A DNA stretch of 5,146 nucleotides, taken from NCBI GenBank assembly GCA_002430605.1, contig DJBY01000133.1, positions 1-5,146 on the forward strand, written 5' to 3'. This stretch comes from Opitutia bacterium UBA5964 (lineage in GTDB: Bacteria > Verrucomicrobiota > Verrucomicrobiia > Opitutales > Coraliomargaritaceae). The notes beneath the pieces are model-generated. The model ran no database searches. It was not told the DNA's origin and saw only the letters and a list, made by a program, of their open reading frames with translations. This document shows positions 1-5,146 of this stretch, piece by piece; the stretch's first letter is position 1, and the number at the start of each line of letters is the position of its first letter. The translations under genes and the position numbers were made by a program.

Positions 1-567
1 ATCTTGACTGGATCAACTGGGGCGCAGAGCTACAGCGCCACTTTCGACCTCTCGACCTTTAGCACCGCGCCGGATGCCGTTTCGGACTATGACTATCTGG
101 TGCTCGGTTTTGCCCGCGAAGTGTTTGGCACGACCAACCCATTGGTGACCATTACCAATATTCGCCTGTCGATTGATGGCGGTGTTGTGCTGCACGAGTT
201 TCCTACGCTAAGTATGCTTCCGACTCACGTCGACGCGGATCCGGATCGCGACGGTTACAGCAACCTGTTTGAATATGCCTTAGGCGGAAATCCAAACATC
301 GACGGCGATATCGGGACGCTTCCGGAGATGAACACGGCAGTCGATGGCATTGATTTTGTTTACAAACGACGGCATGGCGCTGCGGGCCTTGGTCTCAGCT
401 ATCGTATAGAAACGACGCCCAGCCTGCATTCTATTCCATGGGGAAGTAGCGATTTGGTTGAGACCGATGTCGCCCCCATCGATACAGAGTTTGAGGCCGT
501 GACCAACCGAGTGACGACCACCGGAAAAAACTCCGAGTTCATCCGACTGGTCGTCGAGGAGCTGTAG
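1..567 (+). CDS. C-terminal part of a secreted/surface protein with a DxDxDxDG calcium-type loop (5' end outside window)
   Basis: The reading frame is open from base 1 (ATC TTG ACT...) to a TAG at 565-567, giving 188 residues. The TTG at 4 is just an internal codon, so the true start lies upstream of the window. The first ~70 residues look like the last strands of a beta-sandwich or jelly-roll domain (alternating hydrophobic runs such as YDYLVLGF and VTITNIRLSIDGG). Next comes DADPDRDGYSNLFEYALG (about residues 78-95), a thrombospondin-type-3/dockerin-like calcium-loop pattern (DxDxDxDGxxNxxEYALGxxP). The final ~80 residues (from about GIDFVYKRR to FIRLVVEEL) resemble a C-terminal module seen on many exported proteins of Verrucomicrobia and Planctomycetes, with Y-R-I-E-T-x-P-S-L and a terminal F-x-R-L-x-V. 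Position upstream of a secreted sulfatase suggests a role in polysaccharide use, but no catalytic domain is visible in the fragment. The enzymatic or binding function is unknown. Confidence 0.8.
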   Translation: MLTGSTGAQSYSATFDLSTFSTAPDAVSDYDYLVLGFAREVFGTTNPLVTITNIRLSIDGGVVLHEFPTLSMLPTHVDADPDRDGYSNLFEYALGGNPNIDGDIGTLPEMNTAVDGIDFVYKRRHGAAGLGLSYRIETTPSLHSIPWGSSDLVETDVAPIDTEFEAVTNRVTTTGKNSEFIRLVVEEL

Positions 568-588
568 TTCATTTGGGGCCATAATGAA
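568..588 (+). terminator. hairpin directly after the first stop codon, possible weak terminator
   Basis: TTCATTTG pairs with CA(t)AATGAA around a GGGC loop, giving about an 8-bp stem with one bulged T, beginning on the base after the TAG. There is no T tract after it (taagtactaac follows), so it is a poor Rho-independent terminator. It may instead be a 3'-end stabilising hairpin. Confidence 0.3.
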
Positions 589-628
589 TAAGTACTAACA
601 TGGGACATATGATTGCTGGTGTGGTTGT

Positions 629-692
629 TTGTAGGATGGACACCCTTGTCCACCTCTTCAGTGTGGCGCTTTGGGCGGGGCAAGAGTGGCAC
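629..692. repeat. REP-like double palindrome in the intergenic gap
   Basis: Two related palindromic units face each other. Unit 1 is TGGACA-CCCT-TGTCCA (637-652), a perfect 6-bp stem with a 4-base loop. Unit 2 is GGGGCAAGAGTGGCA (677-691). Its reverse complement matches unit 1 at about 11 of 14 positions (GGACACCCTTGTCC against TGCCACTCTTGCCC), so the pair forms a larger imperfect inverted repeat around a ~24-base spacer. This is the layout of bacterial interspersed REP/BIME elements. From memory, GTAGG-GGACA...TGTCC-type repeats are common in Puniceicoccales genomes, but copy number cannot be checked from one window. Unit 2 appears degenerate. Confidence 0.55.
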
Positions 693-773
693 GAATATTG
701 AGTTAAACTGCATGGTAGTTTAGTAATAACATTTCCACTTGCTTCAGTTCTCTTCACTCCATTGATTTAACTT

Positions 774-2672
774 ATGAGTTGTCTAAAAGTCACTTTCTTT
801 GGTGTGCTGCTTTGTGTCGCTTGCACGATGCTTTCGTCATTCGCTTCGGCTGAATCGCCTCGCCCAGCGCAGCCGAATGTAATTCTGCTACTGACCGACG
901 ACCTTGGTTGGCAGGATGTGAAGTGCTACGATATCGACGAACCGTCGCCGATGGAGACACCTAATCTCGATGCGCTGGCAAAAGAGGGCGTGCTGTTTTG
1001 GCAGGCCTATTCGGCAGCGCCGACGTGTGCGCCGTCGCGTTGTGCGATTATGAGTGGTAATCATCCGGCGCGTGCACAGAAGACGCATGTCGTGGGGGGC
1101 GGTCCGCCGACCCCGTATCATAAGGAGCTGCACCGTATGATGCCACCTTGGTATAGCGGTCGTATGCCAGCGGGCGAACTAACGTTGGCGCGCGTACTAC
1201 AGCAGAATGGCTATGCGACAGGGCATTGCGGTAAGTGGCACATGGCGATCAGTCATAATGCTTACCCTCAACCTGAGGATCAAGGCTTTGATTGGACGCG
1301 GCACAACCTTGGCACGACCCGTCGTATGACGCCGCACCGCTTGACTGGCTTTGCAACTCGGGAAGAGGGTGACCCTTACAGGTTGGATGAAAACGGTTTT
1401 CCCTATCATCAGAATAGTGAGGATGCCATGCAGTTTATCGCGGAGCATGCGGATCAACCGTTCTTTCTCTATTATGCGACTTGGTTGGTGCACACGCCTA
1501 TCCATACGCGCAGCGAGGCGTTGCTGCAGAAGTATGTTAAGAAGCTAGGAGTTGAGTTGCCGGAGAATCCTGCCGAATGGAACGGGGAGGGGCAAACCAA
1601 CCCGTTTTATTGTGCGATGGTTGAAGAGCTGGATTACTATGTCGGTCGCTTGCTCAAATATCTGGATGAGACGGAAGACCCCCGCTGGCCCGGACATATG
1701 CTGAGTGAGAATATGTATTTCATCTTTACCTCCGACAACGGCGGCATGGAGCAACATCCCGGCGAGATTATTACCGACAACTTCCCACTGGCTCGCGGCA
1801 AAATCTCCGCGATGGAAGGCGGCACACGCGTGCCGTTGCTTGTTCGCGGCCCTGGGATTGCTGCCAATGTACAGAGTGACGTGTTGGTCAATGGACTCGA
1901 TTTTTACCCGACTATTCTGGCGCTGGCTGGAATCGAGCAACCCGCCGAAAAGCACTTGGACGGTGCTGACCTGAGTGCCTTGCTAAAAAAAGATCCGACT
2001 AATCCAGGACTTGTACACGATGCGGATGGCCGCGTGCGCGACACCATGGTGTGGCACTTTCCCAACAGCGTCGCATTGGAAAGCACAATCCGTGTCGGCG
2101 ATTGGAAGCTGGTGCGTAATTATGATCACATAGGCTTCAAAAATATCCCCGAGTTGGAGCTCTATCGGCTGTATGATACACAGGATGGCCAGCAAAACCG
2201 TGGCGATATTGAGGAAGCCAATAATCTAGCCGATGCTATGCCCGAAAAGGCGCAGGCGCTAAATGCAAAGCTCAGCGAGATCCTCACCGAAATGGAAGCG
2301 AGCTATCCATATTACAATCCCGACTTTAAATACCCGCTGCCGAACAAGGACACGGTCTGCACGATCGAGTCGCATACGCAGCAGGGCGACCGCGTCGAAT
2401 TTACCTATCAGGAAAACGGCGCCAAAGTGGTGCGGGCCAACTTGATCTATACTTTAAATGGCGGCGCGCAGTATGAAGAATGGTTTCGCCAACCCGCAGA
2501 CTTGTTGTCCGGCTCTAAGGTCGTCGCCCAGTTGCCGGCAGGCACCACCCATTACTTCATTAATCTGATCGACGAGCACAACTTCCTCAAAAGTTACCCG
2601 GAGGTAATGGACCAGCGCGGTCAGGAAAATAGTAAAAAACCATACTCCACCGTGGCCTTGCTAGTGGAATGA
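774..2672 (+). CDS. secreted formylglycine-dependent sulfatase (arylsulfatase A-like, sulfatase family S1)
   Basis: This 632-residue protein hydrolyses a sulfate ester, probably on a polysaccharide or glycan outside the cytoplasm; the substrate is not readable from sequence. Residues 1-26 are a Sec signal peptide: K5, a hydrophobic core at 7-20, and a likely cut after ASA-26. The sulfatase fold starts at PNVILLLTDD, with metal ligands D42 and D43. C85 in CAPSR (85-89) is the cysteine converted to formylglycine. The second signature is GYATGHCGKWH (146-156, with K154 and H156), followed by H240 in TWLVHTP, D321-N322 in FTSDNGG, and K343 in RGK. All expected active-site residues are present, so the enzyme should be active if matured by an FGE or anSME enzyme not in this window. 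The catalytic region ends near residue 525. Residues ~528-632 form an extra beta-rich segment. ATG 774 is the only sensible start because the signal peptide begins there. No Shine-Dalgarno is seen, and only a weak promoter-like TTGAGT (698-703) lies upstream. The upstream gene is 206 bp away, so cotranscription is uncertain. Confidence 0.93.
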   Translation: MSCLKVTFFGVLLCVACTMLSSFASAESPRPAQPNVILLLTDDLGWQDVKCYDIDEPSPMETPNLDALAKEGVLFWQAYSAAPTCAPSRCAIMSGNHPARAQKTHVVGGGPPTPYHKELHRMMPPWYSGRMPAGELTLARVLQQNGYATGHCGKWHMAISHNAYPQPEDQGFDWTRHNLGTTRRMTPHRLTGFATREEGDPYRLDENGFPYHQNSEDAMQFIAEHADQPFFLYYATWLVHTPIHTRSEALLQKYVKKLGVELPENPAEWNGEGQTNPFYCAMVEELDYYVGRLLKYLDETEDPRWPGHMLSENMYFIFTSDNGGMEQHPGEIITDNFPLARGKISAMEGGTRVPLLVRGPGIAANVQSDVLVNGLDFYPTILALAGIEQPAEKHLDGADLSALLKKDPTNPGLVHDADGRVRDTMVWHFPNSVALESTIRVGDWKLVRNYDHIGFKNIPELELYRLYDTQDGQQNRGDIEEANNLADAMPEKAQALNAKLSEILTEMEASYPYYNPDFKYPLPNKDTVCTIESHTQQGDRVEFTYQENGAKVVRANLIYTLNGGAQYEEWFRQPADLLSGSKVVAQLPAGTTHYFINLIDEHNFLKSYPEVMDQRGQENSKKPYSTVALLVE

Positions 2673-2674
2673 CC

Positions 2675-2700
2675 AGTGTGAAGCACACTAAGTTTATTTC
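2675..2700 (+). terminator. short hairpin just after the sulfatase stop, weak terminator candidate
   Basis: AGTGTG (2675-2680), loop AAG, then CACACT (2684-2689) makes a perfect 6-bp stem two bases after the sulfatase TGA. It is followed by AAGTTTATTTC, which is T-rich but interrupted. It may act alone or together with the better candidate at 2750. Confidence 0.35.
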
Positions 2701-2749
2701 TATTAAATTACGCTCGATCAGTGTGGTGGATAAGGTTCGGTCGTTGCAG

Positions 2750-2791
2750 CTGACAGCTGGATAATATATCCAGCAGATGAGTCAGGTTTTT
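2750..2791 (+). terminator. probable Rho-independent terminator after the sulfatase gene
   Basis: The inner stem is a perfect 8-bp GCTGGATA/TATCCAGC (2756-2763 with 2767-2774) with a 3-base ATA loop. An outer 5-bp stem CTGAC/GTCAG (2750-2754 with 2781-2785) closes around an asymmetric internal loop (1 base against 6). It is followed at once by GTTTTT (2786-2791). Position about 80 bases after the sulfatase stop fits the end of that transcript. The internal loop and modest GC content make efficiency uncertain. Confidence 0.5.
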
Positions 2792-3014
2792 CAAGTGTCC
2801 GCACGCAGCGATATACTATTTCCTGATCGAACCGCTTTTTTGCCGTATCGCATCATCGAGACCTGCTGAACTGCATGACACAAACGAAAGCGCTGTAAAT
2901 TGCTCTAAACACCGAGCTTTCGCCTACGTTACACTGGCCCCTTGTTGGCGTGCTCAGGTTTTAGCCACTGAACAGTGATTCTTAGTTGCGCGAGGCGAAC
3001 GGGGCTGTTTTGTC

Positions 3015-3020
3015 TATAAG
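3015..3020 (+). promoter_or_regulatory. possible -10 box of the gatC promoter
   Basis: TATAAG matches five of six bases of the sigma-70 -10 consensus and lies about 100 bases upstream of the gatC ATG. No good -35 sits at 16-18 bp (that region reads GAGGCG). The nearest TTG-type hexamer, TTGCGC at 2986-2991, is 23 bp away. The call therefore rests on the -10 alone. Confidence 0.2.
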
Positions 3021-3041
3021 GTCTTTTTTGCCGTGATTTAA

Positions 3042-3067
3042 TGTGCGGTGCCGGCGCGCACACTTTT
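3042..3067 (+). promoter_or_regulatory. GC-rich hairpin plus TTTT in the presumed gatC leader
   Basis: TGTGCG (3042-3047) pairs with CGCACA (3057-3062) around a 9-base GC-rich loop that contains GCCGGC. The sequence CTTTTAATT follows. If transcription starts near 3025, this lies in the 5' leader of gatC and could act as an attenuator or as a terminator of upstream transcription. The T tract is short, so the call is weak. Confidence 0.25.
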
Positions 3068-3119
3068 AATTGAATCACGCATAGTCACTCTCAGCGCAAC
3101 TTCCACCCGCACTCTCAAA

Positions 3120-3413
3120 ATGAGCGAAACACCACACATTGATATTGATTACGTCGCCAACCTGGCGCGGCTCGATCTTTCCGACGACGAAAAGGCCAAG
3201 CTCGGCACACAGCTCGACGACATTCTTGGCTACTTTAACAAGCTCAACTCAGTCGATGTCGAAGGCGTCGAACCGATGGCCCACGCACACCGCGTCTTCA
3301 ACGTCTGGCGCGAAGGCGATGAACCCGGCGCTACTTACGCACCCGAGGTGCTGCTCAACATGGCCCCCGAGCATCGCGACAATCAAGTCGTCGTGCCCAA
3401 AGTCGTCGAATAA
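3120..3413 (+). CDS. gatC: Asp-tRNA(Asn)/Glu-tRNA(Gln) amidotransferase subunit C
   Basis: GatC is the small non-catalytic subunit of the GatCAB amidotransferase, wrapping between GatA and GatB and stabilising the complex that converts Glu-tRNA(Gln) and/or Asp-tRNA(Asn) to the amide form in the cytoplasm. The protein has 97 residues, normal for the family (about 95-100). Family landmarks are present in order: an N-terminal helix with VANLARLDLSDDEK, then QLDDILGYFNKLNSVDVEGVEPM, a linker with NVWREGDE, and the C-terminal NMAPEHRDNQVVVPKVVE. The start is set at ATG 3120. A longer frame from GTG 3048 adds 24 residues with no family resemblance and runs over the leader hairpin. No clear Shine-Dalgarno is visible (CACTCTCAAA precedes the ATG). 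Its partner gatA follows on the same strand after a 177-bp gap enlarged by an inserted repeat, which is unusual because gatC and gatA are often closely spaced. Confidence 0.95.
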   Translation: MSETPHIDIDYVANLARLDLSDDEKAKLGTQLDDILGYFNKLNSVDVEGVEPMAHAHRVFNVWREGDEPGATYAPEVLLNMAPEHRDNQVVVPKVVE

Positions 3414-3431
3414 GTGCACTCTATTTTAGTA

Positions 3432-3560
3432 AACCACGAATGGACACGAATGGACACGAACCATGCATGGTGAATGACTCTAGTATCCTTGGTTAAACTT
3501 TCATTTTTAATATATAATTTCTAAAAAAATATTCATGCTAATTCGTGTCCATTCGTGGTT
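3432..3560. repeat. 129-bp repeat element bounded by a perfect 20-bp inverted repeat, inserted between gatC and gatA
   Basis: The left arm AACCACGAATGGACACGAAT (3432-3451) is the exact reverse complement of the right arm (3541-3560), with 89 bp between. The left arm overlaps a tandem repeat of a 10-mer (unit ACGAATGGAC, about 2.6 copies, 3435-3460), which abuts a 10-bp palindrome CCATGCATGG (3461-3470). The right half of the interior (about 3490-3540) is strongly AT-rich, around 84%. No target-site duplication is obvious (GTA before the left arm, CAA after the right). From memory, CGAATGGACACGAAT-type repeats recur in Verrucomicrobia, Planctomycetes and Deltaproteobacteria. The size and termini resemble a MITE or a REP-type element, but no transposase is present here. 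Confidence 0.75.
3489..3518 (+). promoter_or_regulatory. candidate sigma-70 promoter inside the repeat, facing gatA
   Basis: TATAAT (3513-3518) is a perfect -10 box. TTGGTT (3489-3494), 18 bp upstream, matches only the TTG half of the -35 consensus. The box lies about 73 bases before the gatA ATG, in the AT-rich interior of the inverted-repeat element. AT-rich DNA produces such boxes by chance, so this is only a candidate, but the position would suit expression of gatA. Confidence 0.35.
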
Positions 3561-3590
3561 CAAGTTACACATGACCTGAATTTTTGTCGC

Positions 3591-5057
<1,467 letters not shown>

Positions 5058-5065
5058 GTTATCTC

Positions 5066-5081
5066 ACGCAAAGACGTAAAG
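5066..5081. repeat. short ACGYAAAG tandem repeat abutting the GxxExxY start codon
   Basis: ACGCAAAG (5066-5073) is followed directly by ACGTAAAG (5074-5081), and a partial third copy ACGTAAACG occurs at 5086-5094 inside the next gene. CTC precedes the first copy, giving the CTCACGCAAAGACG pattern. From memory this pattern is a widespread intergenic repeat in many environmental bacteria, often close to GxxExxY genes. It fills most of the 24-bp gap after gatA. Confidence 0.5.
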
Positions 5082-5146
5082 ATGGACGTAAACGAAATAA
5101 GTAAGCAAGTGCTCGATGCATCGGTAAAGCTGCATCAAGCGCTTGG
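5082..5146 (+). CDS. N-terminus of a GxxExxY-family protein (3' end outside window)
   Basis: The frame from ATG 5082 is open to the window edge: 21 codons plus two bases of the next (GG, so Gly). The residues NEISKQVLDASVKLHQALG match the start of GxxExxY proteins, whose usual opening is N-E-(I/L)-(S/T)-x-x-(V/I)-(I/L)-x-A-A-x-x-V-H-x-x-L-G-P-G-L-L-E-S-x-Y. The diagnostic GxxExxY motif itself would fall just past the window, so the call rests on the first helix only. Family members are about 120-135 residues, related to PD-(D/E)XK-type folds, and have no firmly established function. The start lies 24 bp after the gatA stop and directly after the ACGYAAAG repeat. Early codons (GTA, ATA, AGT) look less GC-biased than in gatA, which hints at a separate origin, though the sample is tiny. 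It was not picked up as an open frame with a stop because it is truncated. Confidence 0.7.
   Translation, partial: MDVNEISKQVLDASVKLHQAL

Larger units (their letters stand above)
2673..3119. other. 447-bp gene-free gap between sulfatase and gatC
   Basis: I find no convincing gene here on either strand. The gap holds two hairpins downstream of the sulfatase (2675-2689 and 2750-2785). It also has a 12-bp direct repeat CTTTTTTGCCGT (2835-2846 and 3023-3034), a 7-bp stem CGAAAGC/GCTTTCG with a 24-base loop (2885-2922), a small dyad CACTG-aa-CAGTG (2966-2977), and a hairpin close to gatC (3042-3062). The gap must contain the gatC promoter unless transcription reads through from the sulfatase. A 30-codon ORF at 2777-2869 has no supporting features. 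Confidence 0.6.

Noticed and set aside
704..722. Dyad TAAACT/AGTTTA upstream of the sulfatase as a regulator operator
   Set aside because: It is only 6 bp and AT-rich with a 7-base loop. No regulator gene or second site supports it.
1545..1955. Antisense 136-residue frame inside the sulfatase
   Set aside because: It lies opposite the conserved SDNGG and RGK region of the sulfatase, and has no recognisable domain or start context.
2714..2830. 8-bp inverted repeat TCGATCAG/CTGATCGA around the terminator region
   Set aside because: An 8-bp inverted match separated by about 100 bp is expected by chance in a gap of this size, and it competes with the alternative pairing GGTTCG/CGAACC.
2777..2869. 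30-codon ORF (ATG 2777 to TGA) in the sulfatase-gatC gap
   Set aside because: It starts within the 3' side of the terminator hairpin, has no ribosome-binding site and shows no recognisable protein feature. Conservation in relatives would be needed to revive it.
3048..3119. GTG-initiated 24-residue N-terminal extension of gatC
   Set aside because: The extra residues do not resemble GatC, and the ATG at 3120 gives the normal family length and N-terminus. The upstream frame is open only by chance.
3435..3460. Tandem 10-mers considered as a CRISPR array
   Set aside because: The units are 10 bp, directly adjacent, with no spacers and fewer than three copies. They belong to the inverted-repeat element.
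3555..3590. GTG start for gatA at 3555
   Set aside because: It begins inside the right arm of the inverted repeat and adds 12 residues without family similarity. ATG 3591 gives MSDLHFKTISELAAMLA, a normal GatA start.

Overview
The window looks like chromosomal DNA from a marine-type Verrucomicrobium, probably near the Puniceicoccales/Opitutae (Coraliomargarita- or Lentimonas-like). The evidence is indirect. The first gene ends in a DxDxDxDG calcium-loop segment followed by a C-terminal module of a style common in secreted proteins of that group. A secreted sulfatase follows it, Shine-Dalgarno sequences are poor throughout, and the intergenic regions carry short palindromic repeats. No rRNA or other taxonomic marker is present, so this assignment is an inference.

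Layout: every recognised gene is on the + strand. (1) 1-567 is the 3' end of a secreted or surface protein of unknown activity. (2) 568-773 is an intergenic gap with a hairpin at the stop codon and a REP-like double palindrome (about 629-692). (3) 774-2672 is a complete secreted formylglycine-dependent sulfatase with a short C-terminal beta-type extension. (4) 2673-3119 is a gene-free gap with a good intrinsic-terminator candidate, a 12-bp direct repeat and a possible gatC leader hairpin. (5) 3120-3413 is gatC. (6) 3414-3590 is filled mostly by a 129-bp element bounded by a perfect 20-bp inverted repeat, with a perfect TATAAT box inside. (7) 3591-5057 is gatA. (8) 5058-5146 holds a short ACGYAAAG tandem repeat running straight into the first 21 codons of a GxxExxY-family protein.

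Functionally there are two blocks. The left one (secreted protein plus sulfatase) is consistent with degradation of sulfated polysaccharides outside the cytoplasm. The right one is the tRNA-dependent amidotransferase pair gatC-gatA, which forms Gln-tRNA(Gln) and/or Asn-tRNA(Asn) together with GatB. The housekeeping block has been invaded twice by repeats, once between gatC and gatA and once just after gatA, where a GxxExxY gene sits instead of an immediately adjacent gatB. This repeat/GxxExxY association is the most interesting feature. I see no CRISPR array, tRNA, rRNA, transposase or clearly new multi-gene system.
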